Positions 41,179 through 50,200 of a stretch of DNA of 64,000 nucleotides are shown here, piece after piece. The notes beneath the pieces are model-generated. The model did not search any database and was not told the DNA's origin. It saw only the letters and a list, made by a program, of their open reading frames with translations. Within the stretch, counting starts at the first letter, position 1; every line of letters begins with the position of its first letter. Made by a program: the position numbers and the translations under genes. Origin of the DNA: DATAUD01 sp036268455 (GTDB lineage: Bacteria > Verrucomicrobiota > Verrucomicrobiia > Limisphaerales > Palsa-1400); contig DATAUD010000070.1 in assembly GCA_036268455.1 (NCBI GenBank), forward strand, positions 1 through 64,000. Direction: 5' to 3'.

Positions 41179-41982
41179 ATGAAAAGACGTGAATTCTTGA
41201 AATCTTCGGCGGCTTTGGCCGGAACGGGCGCGGTGCTCTCGAACATGAGCGCGACGGCACAGGACGATTCGAAACCGGAACGTCAATTTTATGAATTGCG
41301 CCTCTATCATTTGCGGCGTGGGCCGAAAACGGAGTTGTTTGACCGGTTTTATCGCGACGCCGCGATTCCCGCGCTGAATCGGGCGGGCATCGAGCATGTG
41401 GGAGTTTTCACCGTGAGTGTGGGGCCGGATAACCCGACGATGTATGTGCTTTTGCCGCATCCCACGCTCGATTCGCTGGTTTCGACGCATTTGAAGCTAG
41501 CGCGAGACCAGGAATTCATGGCGGCAGGCGCGGAGTATCTGAACGCGCCGGCGACTGATCCCGCTTATGTCCGCGTGGAAAGTTCGCTGATGGTGGCGTT
41601 CGAGGGAATGCCCAAATTGAAGGCCCCTTTGTACGCGAATGGCGGCAAATCGCGTCTTTTTGAATTGCGCACCTACGAGAGCCACAGTTTGAAGGCCAAC
41701 TTTAAGAAAGTTGAAATGTTCAATCGCGGCGAGATCACCATTTTCCGCAACGCGGGATTCCAGCCGGTGTTTTTTGGCCAGACGATGATTGGGACGCGTT
41801 TGCCCAATCTCACCTATATGCTCGCCGCCGAAAATGGCGAGGCGCGCGAAAAAGGATGGAGCACGTTCGGAGCGGACCCGGATTGGAAAAAGCTGCGCGA
41901 GACGCCGGGCTACGCGGATTCGGAAATCGTCTGTGATATCAGCAACGTTCTTCTGCGGCCGACGTCGTATTCGCAGATATAG
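41179..41982 (+). CDS. Tat-exported NIPSNAP-family protein
   Basis: The 267-residue product begins MKRREFLKSSAALAGTGAVLS, a twin-arginine signal of the RREFLK type. Two NIPSNAP-like ferredoxin-fold domains follow: FYELRLYHLRRGPKTELFDRFYRDAAIPALNRAG (about 36-135) and LFELRTYESHSLKANFKKVEMFNRGEITIFRNAGFQPVFFGQ (about 160-255). The family is common in the periplasm of Verrucomicrobia and Planctomycetes; its biochemical role is unsettled. It lies six bases after the FG-GAP gene. Confidence 0.88.
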   Translation: MKRREFLKSSAALAGTGAVLSNMSATAQDDSKPERQFYELRLYHLRRGPKTELFDRFYRDAAIPALNRAGIEHVGVFTVSVGPDNPTMYVLLPHPTLDSLVSTHLKLARDQEFMAAGAEYLNAPATDPAYVRVESSLMVAFEGMPKLKAPLYANGGKSRLFELRTYESHSLKANFKKVEMFNRGEITIFRNAGFQPVFFGQTMIGTRLPNLTYMLAAENGEAREKGWSTFGADPDWKKLRETPGYADSEIVCDISNVLLRPTSYSQI

Positions 41983-41996
41983 CTTTTAAGAGGCTC

Positions 41997-42500
41997 TTAC
42001 CACGTCCCGTCCACCAGGAGAGAGATGGTGTTTCGGGCCAGGCTGTCGGTTAGCAGGGGGACGGCCTGGCGTTCGGCGCTGCTTTGGTCATTGCCCACGC
42101 GAATGTAAGTGGAGCCTTGAACGTCGCGGTTTAAGTTGGTTTTTCCGGTGGTCGTGTCCACCGCCACCACGTGCGCGACGAGTTGAAGCGTATATTCCTG
42201 CGGCGTCAGCACGTCGTTGGTCTGATAGGAAAGGCCCGTGCGCAGGAAACGTGTGATAACGCCGGAAACCAGGATGTCCGCGCTCCCCGAGGTTTGGAGG
42301 CGGAATGTGCCGTCTTGCAGCAATTGCTTCCGCATTGAAATGGCGAGATATTCCGGCACACGCGGCTCCTGGGTTTTATTGGCGAAAGGCTGGATACGCA
42401 CGGAACGACTGCCCGCGGGCATCCCGTTGGTCGGCCCCAATTTGTATCCCGCGCAACCCGCGAGGGTGAGAGCTAAAATGAACCAAAGCGCGGCGCGCAT
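41997..42500 (-). CDS. lptE: LptE-like outer-membrane lipoprotein
   Basis: LptE plugs the LptD barrel that places lipopolysaccharide in the outer leaflet. The 167-residue product has a lipoprotein signal (MRAALWFILALTLAGC, lipid Cys16) and continues AGYKLGPTNGMPAGSRSVRIQPFANKTQEPRVPEYLA, the typical LptE opening. The end, SSAERQAVPLLTDSLARNTISLLVDGTW, also fits. Another LptE-like feature is the beta-rich middle (ADILVSGVITRFLRTGLSYQ). It follows the TPR gene by seven bases and probably shares its transcript. Confidence 0.8.
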   Translation of the reverse strand: MRAALWFILALTLAGCAGYKLGPTNGMPAGSRSVRIQPFANKTQEPRVPEYLAISMRKQLLQDGTFRLQTSGSADILVSGVITRFLRTGLSYQTNDVLTPQEYTLQLVAHVVAVDTTTGKTNLNRDVQGSTYIRVGNDQSSAERQAVPLLTDSLARNTISLLVDGTW

Positions 42501-42507
42501 TGCAGTC

Positions 42508-43488
42508 CTATTTGTCCGGCATATTGCGGTTTAAGTAATCGAGCCGCTGGCGGGCCTGAGCGGCCAGAGGCGAACCGGCGTCGCGGATCAAAAGGTCGTT
42601 ATAATAGACTTTCGCGCCGTCCCATTTTTTTTGTTTTTCGTAAAACTGCGCGATTCGAAAATCGCCGTTGGCCTGGACGGAGTGCAGCGAGGCAATTATC
42701 TGTTGGGCGTCGGTCACCCGCGGGTCGTCGGGATAGAGCGCCATGAAATCGGTGAACGCGGAAATTGCCTGTCCCGCGATGCTCTGGTCGTACTCCGCTT
42801 TGCGGGCCTGTTTGTTGTAAGCCATCGCGGCTTTGTAGAGAGCGGTGGCGGCAATTTGTCTTTGATCGGCGTAACGGTCGGCGGCTGTTTCGTAGGCTTT
42901 GACGGCGAGCGGATAATCCTTTTCCTTCTCACGCGCCGCGCCAATGTTCATCTGCGAAGCGGGCGCCAAATCGCCATACGGCCCGTAACGGACAATTTTC
43001 TCGAACATATCGGCGGTCTTGTCCATCGACGGGAAAAACGGAATATGGCCAAAGAGCTTGAACCATTGGCCGTGGAGGAAGCGGACGGCGATGACATATT
43101 GGCGGTGCTGAACGTCCTCGGCGTTGGCGGACTTCTGGTATCTGTCGAGCAAGGTCTGGTAGGCGTTGAAGGCGTTTTCATCCTGCTTTAGCTCCTCGAA
43201 GCATCGACCGACGAGATATTGCGCCTGCGGGACGTAATCAGAAAGCGGCCAGACTTTGATGACGCGCCTGGCGGCTTTGAGAGAGAGCCTGTATTTTTTT
43301 TGATCGAACGCTTGTTGCGCGAGCGCCAATTGGTCTTTGGCGCGAACCTTGCGCCATTCTCCTTTTGCCCCGGGCATCTCATAGGTCCAGCCTTCGCCGG
43401 GACGGTAAATCAACGGCGCCGGAGATCGATACGGTAGCGCCACCACCATCAGCAGAATCAAAACAATGCGTACGAACCAACGTGTCAT
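42508..43488 (-). CDS. BamD-like TPR protein of the cell envelope
   Basis: From the ATG at 43488 the product has 326 residues. It starts with a signal or anchor segment (MTRWFVRIVLILLMVVALPYRS), without a lipobox cysteine. Several tetratricopeptide units follow: QLALAQQAFDQKKYRLSLKAARRVIKVWPLSDYVPQAQYLVGRCFEELKQDENAFNAYQTLLDRY, DYPLAVKAYETAADRYADQ, AISAFTDFMALYPDDPRVTDAQQII and KWDGAKVYYNDLLIRDAGSPLAAQARQRLDYL. The arrangement is that of BamD/YfiO, which helps outer-membrane protein assembly. Adjacency to lptE supports an envelope role. Confidence 0.75.
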   Translation of the reverse strand: MTRWFVRIVLILLMVVALPYRSPAPLIYRPGEGWTYEMPGAKGEWRKVRAKDQLALAQQAFDQKKYRLSLKAARRVIKVWPLSDYVPQAQYLVGRCFEELKQDENAFNAYQTLLDRYQKSANAEDVQHRQYVIAVRFLHGQWFKLFGHIPFFPSMDKTADMFEKIVRYGPYGDLAPASQMNIGAAREKEKDYPLAVKAYETAADRYADQRQIAATALYKAAMAYNKQARKAEYDQSIAGQAISAFTDFMALYPDDPRVTDAQQIIASLHSVQANGDFRIAQFYEKQKKWDGAKVYYNDLLIRDAGSPLAAQARQRLDYLNRNMPDK

Positions 43489-43573
43489 CGCCAAAACCGT
43501 ATCGCGTCTTGCGTCGGGAAGTCAAGAAATTGACCAAAAACGGCGGCCCAAAGAAAGGGGGTGATTTATGGTG

Positions 43574-45484
43574 TTAATTCTCCACTTGCACGAAGGGTGG
43601 GAGAGGGCAGTCCAGCGTTTCCGCGATTGCTCGCAGCAGTTCGGCTTCGGCCTCCTCAATAACGCCGTCGGCGGCCACGGTTTGGGCGCAGGCATTGATG
43701 ACAACTTTCTTGAGTTGCGGCACGGATTCCACCAAGCGATCCAAGGCGGCTTCGACTTGCTCCAGCCCGCATTGCTCGGGAGCGCGGAGATTCAGGGGCG
43801 CGCGAGCGGAGGCGTTCAGGGGCGCGGCGCCTTGCTGGAATGCGGCCCGGACTTTGGCGGGGTCGGTCTGGCCGGCGTATGCCAGCGCGGAAAGCAGCAC
43901 TTCGCAATAGGCGGTGATTCCATTGAGCGAGTAATATTGGACGATCTGTTTTCGCGCGCCGTGGAATTGGGCATCGAGGTGGCGGAGAATGATTTTTTGG
44001 AGGACGTATTCAAAAAGCTCAATCTGCCCGTCGCTTTCGATAAGATGTTCGGCCGCCGCCTGGAATTCCTCGTATTGGGCGGGCGAAAGATGGACGAGGG
44101 CCGGCAACGCGAGGTCCACCAGCGGTAATTTGGCGCGCGAAGCGATCTCGGAAATCTCCGGCAGCAGACGCTGGACTTCCTCCGCAATTCCGGGTGAGGT
44201 GTTCGACGTGATAAATTCGATTTGGCTGGGGCGCAGTTGGTCATCAGGACTCAGCAGCAGTGCGTAAACGAGCGCCGACGCGCCAAAAGGCTCTCGCGCC
44301 GCGGCCTGGACGGCGGGTGGAAACGAGTTCCGCAGTTGGACCGCGTAATGCAGATGCGCCGGGGTCGGAGCGCCAGCATGAGGAAGCACCGAGTGTGCGG
44401 CGATGATCGGTGGCGCAAGGGAAGGGGCGCGGCGGACAGGCGGTTCGATTGGCTCCGGCGCGGTCAAGACGGTCGGAAATTTACCGTCAAACGCCGGGTC
44501 AATCGCGCGGATGCGTTCTTCGAGCGGCGGATGAGTGTCGAGGAGGCCAAACAGCGATTCTTCCATGCCGTTTCCGAAAAACATGTGCGAGGCCTCGTTG
44601 GCGTGGGTCGCGTTCAGACGGGAACCATAAGCGAGGCCGCCGATTTTTTTCAAAGCGCCGACGATTCCGGCGGGATTGCGCGTGAATTGCACCGAGGACG
44701 CGTCCGCGAGAAATTCTCGTTGACGGCTGACGGCGGCCTGGATCAGGCGGCCGAAGAAGACGCCGATTCCCCCGATTGCGATCAAGGCCAGGCCGAAAAA
44801 TGGGAGCGCATTGCGGTCGCGCCCACGCATGGGCACCTGCCATAAAATACGCCCGATTACGCCCAGGCATACGATCCCGAAAATGATTCCCATCATGCGC
44901 AAATTCAGCCGCATATCGCCGTTGAGAACGTGGCTGAACTCATGGCCGATGACTCCTTGCAGTTCGTCGCGCGTCAGCAATTTCATGCATCCGCTGGTGA
45001 CGCACACGACCGCGTCGCTGGTGGAATGGCCGGCGGCGAAGGCGTTAATGCCTCTTTCGCCGCGCATAATATAGACGGGTGGCACCGGCAATCCCGAGGC
45101 GAGGGCCATTTCCTCGACCACATTCAAAAGCTTGCGCTCGTCTGGGTCCGAAGCGTCGGGACGAACCTGCTCGCCGCCCATCATATTGGCCACCGCGAGA
45201 CCGCCCTGGGCCAGTTCCATTGTTTTGGACACGCTTCCCAACGCAATGACCGCCAGCGTCCCGAGCGTCACACCGATAAACAATTCCGGATTCCAAAACG
45301 AGCCCTGCGCAGGGTTGTAGTTGTTGTAGCTGTAATATCGGGAATGACGAAGGTGGACTCCGGCCCAAATAACCGAGACGGCCAGATAAATCGCGGCAAT
45401 CAGGCCCATGACGCCGGCGATAAAATAAATCACCAGGAATTTGGTGTTGCGGTGGGCTTTTTGCTGGCGCTCGAAGAAGTCCAT
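43574..45484 (-). CDS. HtpX-like M48 metallopeptidase with TerB-like C-terminal domain
   Basis: The product is a 636-residue membrane peptidase. Two N-terminal membrane segments (FLVIYFIAGVMGLIAAIYLAVS and ELFIGVTLGTLAVIALG) precede the M48 domain, with zinc motif HEFSH in GVIGHEFSHVLNGDMRLN and the third-ligand region SRQREFLADASSVQFTRNP. Two more membrane segments lie between. HtpX-type enzymes degrade misfolded membrane proteins. The extra C-terminal 290 residues include a helical region and end in KKVVINACAQTVAADGVIEEAEAELLRAIAETLDC, typical of TerB-like domains. LemA is encoded 24 bases upstream, a frequent partner of M48 peptidases. Confidence 0.88.
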   Translation of the reverse strand: MDFFERQQKAHRNTKFLVIYFIAGVMGLIAAIYLAVSVIWAGVHLRHSRYYSYNNYNPAQGSFWNPELFIGVTLGTLAVIALGSVSKTMELAQGGLAVANMMGGEQVRPDASDPDERKLLNVVEEMALASGLPVPPVYIMRGERGINAFAAGHSTSDAVVCVTSGCMKLLTRDELQGVIGHEFSHVLNGDMRLNLRMMGIIFGIVCLGVIGRILWQVPMRGRDRNALPFFGLALIAIGGIGVFFGRLIQAAVSRQREFLADASSVQFTRNPAGIVGALKKIGGLAYGSRLNATHANEASHMFFGNGMEESLFGLLDTHPPLEERIRAIDPAFDGKFPTVLTAPEPIEPPVRRAPSLAPPIIAAHSVLPHAGAPTPAHLHYAVQLRNSFPPAVQAAAREPFGASALVYALLLSPDDQLRPSQIEFITSNTSPGIAEEVQRLLPEISEIASRAKLPLVDLALPALVHLSPAQYEEFQAAAEHLIESDGQIELFEYVLQKIILRHLDAQFHGARKQIVQYYSLNGITAYCEVLLSALAYAGQTDPAKVRAAFQQGAAPLNASARAPLNLRAPEQCGLEQVEAALDRLVESVPQLKKVVINACAQTVAADGVIEEAEAELLRAIAETLDCPLPPFVQVEN

Positions 45485-45508
45485 TGCGGGAAAGGATATG
45501 GCCTGGCT

Positions 45509-46108
45509 CTAAAAATTCACTTGCGCGGGGTTTTTCTCCTCCGGTTTGTCAATCACAAAAAATTCCGCCGTCGTGAAATGGAATGCGCCGGCGATGAAAT
45601 TGGAGGGGAAGACCTGGCATTGTGTGTTATAGGCCATGACGGAGTCGTTGTAAGCCTGACGCGCGAATGAAACGCGGTTTTCGGTCGAGGTCAGTTCCTC
45701 CATCAAACTGCTCATCAGCGTATTTGCCTTTAAATCAGGATAAGCTTCCGCAACCGCAAGCAGACGCCCGAGGCTGCCCGTCAGGACGGTTTCCGCGCTG
45801 GAAAGCTCCTGCATGGCGGCGGCTTCGCCAGGATTGGCCGCTGCTTTGACGTTGGCGGCGGACGCGGCGTTGCGCGCGGCGATCACTTCCTCCAGCGTGC
45901 CGCGCTCGTGTTTGAGGTATCCTTTGGCTGTCTCGACGAGGTTTGGAATCAGGTCGTAGCGCCGCTTGAGTTGAACGTCGATTTGGGCGTAGGCGTTCTT
46001 GTAACGATTGCGCAACAAAACGAGCCGATTGTAGTCGCTGCCAATGAGAATCAGTCCGGCGATCAATACGATCACAACGATCAACACCACCGCAAAAATC
46101 ATCGACAT
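45509..46108 (-). CDS. lemA: LemA family protein
   Basis: From the ATG at 46108, preceded by AAAGGA at a suitable distance, the product has 199 residues. An N-terminal membrane anchor (MSMIFAVVLIVVIVLIAGLILIGS) is followed by the LemA core: YNRLVLLRNRYKNAYAQIDVQLKRRYDLIPNLVETAKGY, then a long helical part and ENRVSFARQAYNDSVMAYNTQCQVFPSNFIAG near the end. LemA proteins are anchored with a helical bundle outside; their role is unclear. Linkage with the M48 gene downstream suggests a joint task. Confidence 0.93.
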   Translation of the reverse strand: MSMIFAVVLIVVIVLIAGLILIGSDYNRLVLLRNRYKNAYAQIDVQLKRRYDLIPNLVETAKGYLKHERGTLEEVIAARNAASAANVKAAANPGEAAAMQELSSAETVLTGSLGRLLAVAEAYPDLKANTLMSSLMEELTSTENRVSFARQAYNDSVMAYNTQCQVFPSNFIAGAFHFTTAEFFVIDKPEEKNPAQVNF

Positions 46109-46246
46109 AGAGAGGTTCCTTTCACAAAGCAGATAACAGCCAAGTGAAGACCGCCGCAATTATAAATTGGCGTGGAGATTCCACCCGGGGGCGCTTTGAA
46201 ATTGCGGACAAATTGGAAGACTTGGGTTATCTTCCGCAGCAGCAGC

Positions 46247-47269
46247 ATGGACGAGGCACTCGCCAAATTTATTGAAGGAATGCCAAAGGTTGAGCTTCAT
46301 CTTCACATCGAGGGAAGTTTGGAGCCGGAACTGATGTTCAAGCTGGCGAAACGCAACGGCGTCAAACTTCCGTACAGAGACGTGGAAGAACTCCGGGCCG
46401 CGTATAAATTTGCGAACCTCCAGGAATTTCTCGATCTTTATTATCAGGGGATGAGCGTGCTCCAGACTGAGCAGGATTTTTATGAATTGACGGCGGCCTA
46501 CCTGGCGAAAGTGGCGTCCCAGAATGTGACCCATGTCGAAATCTTTTTTGATCCGCAGGGCCACACCGAGCGCGGCGTTGAATTCACAACCTCCCTCCGC
46601 GGCATCAAGCGCGCGCTGGCGGAAGCCCGGGAGAAATTCGGCGTTACTTCAAAACTGATCATGTCCTTTCTGCGTCACAAAACCGAGGCCGACGCTTTTG
46701 AAGTTTTGGAACAGGCAACGCCGCACCTGGACATGATTGACGGGTTCGGACTCGACAGCTCGGAGAAGCCTTTTCCGCCTTCGCTCTTCGAGCGCGTTTA
46801 CGCGAAGGCCCGCGCAACAGGGAAACCCGTGATGGCACATGCGGGCGAAGAGGGGCCGCCGGAGTACGTGCGCCAGGCGTTGGATTTATTAAAGGTCAAC
46901 CGCATCGACCACGGCAATCGGTCGCTTGAAGACCGCGAATTGGTGATTCGGCTCGCGCGGGAGAAAATGGGCCTCACCGTCTGTCCTCTAAGCAATCTTA
47001 AACTGTGCGGTGTCAAAGATATGAAAGAGCATCCTTTAAAAACGATGCTGCTGCACCAATTGAAAGCGACCGTCAACAGCGACGATCCGGCGTATTTCGG
47101 CGGTTACATGAATGAGAATTTTCTTGCCGTTGCGGAGGCGCTTGAATTGACGCGGGACGACATCATCACACTCGCGAAAAACGCCATAGAAATCAGCTTC
47201 CTTACTCCCGAACAAAAAGAACAAAAGGCGGGCGAACTGGAAGCATACGTTAGAGAGACGGAAGGATGA
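46247..47269 (+). CDS. add: Adenosine/adenine deaminase family protein
   Basis: This zinc hydrolase of the adenosine deaminase family has 340 residues from the ATG at 46247. Metal and active-site motifs are MPKVELHLHIEGSLEPELM (HxH), HAGEEGPPEYVRQAL (His and Glu), RIDHGNRSLED (His), and VNSDDPAYFGGYMNENFLAVAEAL (metal-binding Asp). The ANSDDPAYFG-like pattern and absence of a long insertion fit the adenine-deaminase (ADE) subgroup as well as Add, so the purine substrate is uncertain. It lies divergent from lemA. Confidence 0.88.
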   Translation: MDEALAKFIEGMPKVELHLHIEGSLEPELMFKLAKRNGVKLPYRDVEELRAAYKFANLQEFLDLYYQGMSVLQTEQDFYELTAAYLAKVASQNVTHVEIFFDPQGHTERGVEFTTSLRGIKRALAEAREKFGVTSKLIMSFLRHKTEADAFEVLEQATPHLDMIDGFGLDSSEKPFPPSLFERVYAKARATGKPVMAHAGEEGPPEYVRQALDLLKVNRIDHGNRSLEDRELVIRLAREKMGLTVCPLSNLKLCGVKDMKEHPLKTMLLHQLKATVNSDDPAYFGGYMNENFLAVAEALELTRDDIITLAKNAIEISFLTPEQKEQKAGELEAYVRETEG

Positions 47270-47297
47270 AGCGGGTGAGCGGATGGCTGCCCTGTAA

Positions 47298-50200
47298 TCA
47301 CGGCAAAACAAGAACTCGATAGAATTGCCGGCCGGTCGAACCGATGTTATACGATTCGCTTACGCTGGTATTCGTGGCCGTGACGACACCGCCAACATTG
47401 ATCCAGTTAGCGGAAGCCAGATCGGTCGTGGTTTGCACTTGATACGATTGGGACGGCGCTGCGCTCCACGTGAACGTAAGCGTTGCGCCACTTTGCCCCG
47501 CCTGGATCATTGGCCCGACTACGGTAAGGGCCGCGCCCGAACTGATGACGGAACCGAGCGCGTTGCTCACGATGACGGAATAGGCTCCCGCGTCGTCCGG
47601 GTTTATGTTGGTAATCGCAAGCACGCGCGAAGCGGACCCGGTGATGCGGGCGTCATCGGTCAAATCGGCGCCGTTTTTCAGCCATTGATAGCTCAACGGT
47701 GAAGCGCCAAAAACGGCGACGCTAAACTGCACATCGGCCCCGGCGAATGCGGTTTGATTGGACGGTTGGAGGGTGATTTGCACTGCCGACGTAATGATTA
47801 ACTTGAAAATCGCGCCTTTGCCGTAGGGACCGCCGGCGGTTGTGGTGCCGTAAAGGTTTCCTGCGGCATCCTGCACCATTGCGGATTTGGGTTGCGAACC
47901 GTCGTCGGAGCCATTGAACGCGGTGAGAGTGGTGTACGCGCCGGCGGGGGTGACTCTAAACACCGTGCCGTTCTGCGTGTTCTCGCTATACATTGTGGTG
48001 CCGTAAAAATTGCCGTCCGCGCCTTGAATCAAACCGGCGAAGGGATATTCGCCATCGCCGGAAAACGTGGGATTGTTCGCATACAAAGTGGTAAGGACGC
48101 CATTGGTGGAGAATTTGAAGACCGTGCCGTAGAACTGAAGATTATCTATAACATTGCGCCTCGTCACCCCGTAAAAAAAGCCGTCTGTTCCTAGTGCCAG
48201 AGCGCCGATGGGGTTGTAGCCGTCGGTCCCGCCGGTAAACGAATACAGATTGGTTAACGCCCCGTCGGGAGTCATTTTGAAAATGCCGCCGTCCCCGTGG
48301 GCGCATCCCGATGATGTCGCGGCGTAAAAATTACCATCAGTGCCCTGCGCCAACGCCCCGACTGGATCATTGCCATCCTGCCCGCCGGTAAAAGAATGGA
48401 TGACGGTGAGCGCTCCCTCAGGCGTCATCTCGAATATATTTCCGTCACCAACAGTGAAGTCGTTTTCCGTCGCGCCGTAGAAGTTGCCGTTTGTCCCTTG
48501 CGCCAGTGGAACGTAAGGATTGTCATTGGCCTCGTTTGTAAAGATGAAAAGAGTGGTCAACGAGCCATCAGGGGTCATCATGAATACGGTCCCGTCACCG
48601 TTGGTTCCGCCATCATCTTCGGTCGTGCCATAAAAGTTGCCGTCCGCTCCCTGCACCAATGCCGCCTGTGGATTCGAGCCATTCGCGCCATTGAATTGGA
48701 CGAGCGTCTGAAACACTCCGTTGGTCGTGAGACTGAAGACGGTTCCGGAGTGACTGGTCCCGCCAATCTGGGTTGTTCCATAGAGGACGCCATTGCTACC
48801 AAGAATCAAGCCATTGGGCGTCCCGCCATCCGCCCCGCCGGTGAACCAGTAAAGTGAACTCACGACGGTCCCCGCCGCACTGACGGGATAAACCACCAGC
48901 GTGGCCGACGCGCTAACTTCCCCGGCGACATTGCTCACGATCACTGTATAGGTGGCGTCGCTCCTTTGCGTCAATCCGCGCAATGTTAGTGAATTGGTTG
49001 TAGCGCCGGAGACGTTGGGGCCATCGGTCAAATTGACCTGGTTGCTTTGCCATTGGTAAGACAACGGGAGATCGCCCACGGCGGTAACATTGAATTCGGC
49101 AGTCCCTCCGACCGAACCCGTCTGGTTCGTCGGTGGAGTGATAATCTGAGGCGGGGAAACCATCACTTCGAGATACGCGTCATCGCTGGTTGCCGCCGAT
49201 CCCATCGTGTTGCTGACGGTGACGGAATAGATTGCCGCGTCATCCACGCCGGCATCGCTGACAGTCAGAACGCGGCTCGTTGAACCGGAAATATTGCCGC
49301 CGTCAGTCAAATTCGTCCCGTTCTTCAACCACTGGTAGAATAGAGGCGGGTTGCCTGCAACCGCGACGCTGAAGAAAGCGTTCGCCCCAAAGAAGACACT
49401 CTGGGAAACGGGCTGTCCGGTAATTTCCAGGCCGGGGGAATTGATGCTGACGCGGAAAACAACACCGTTGCCGCTGGCCCCTCCATTTTGTGTCGTGCCG
49501 TAAAGATTGCCGTCGCCCCCCTGCGCGAGGGGCGTCTCAGGATTGGCGCCATTGTAGCCATCGAATGTCGCGAGAGTGGCCAGTGAACCGCCTGGGGTCC
49601 ACCTGAAGACTGTTCCGTCATTATAAGCGCCGCCCTCGTAAGTTGTGCCATAAAAGTTTCCGTCGCTGCCTTGAATTAAATCCGCCGACGGGTTCCCTCC
49701 GTCGCTCTTGCCCGTAAACGAGTAAAGCATTGTCACCTCATCCGACGGCGACATTACGAATATGGTGCCGTTGCCGAACACTCCCCCTTCAAAAGTCGTT
49801 CCATAGAAATTGCCGTCCGCGCTTTGTGCCAGACCGCCGGCTGGGAGATATCCGCCGTTGGTATAAGAAAACGAATACAGAGTGATTAGCGCGCCGTTGG
49901 TGGCGATATTGAAAATGGCGCCGTCCCCGTTGGCTCCGCCGTCGAACGTTGTTCCGTACAAAGTTCCATCCGCGCCCTCCATCAGTTTGTTTGGATTAAA
50001 TCCATCGGAGTAGTTGAAGGAGGCCACTTGAATCAACGCCTGACTGGGCGTTAGACGGAAAACCTCCCCGTCGAAAAGGGCGCCGCCGCCTGAAGTTGTT
50101 CCATAAAAATTGCCGTCTGTGTCGAGGATCATCGGATTATCGGGAGCGGCGCCATCGCCGCCGTCGAACTGGTAGATAATGGTCACGGCGCCATTGGTGG

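Noticed and set aside
39883..41490. 535-codon minus-strand frame
   Set aside because: It is antisense to the FG-GAP and NIPSNAP genes, which both have export signals and clear motifs.
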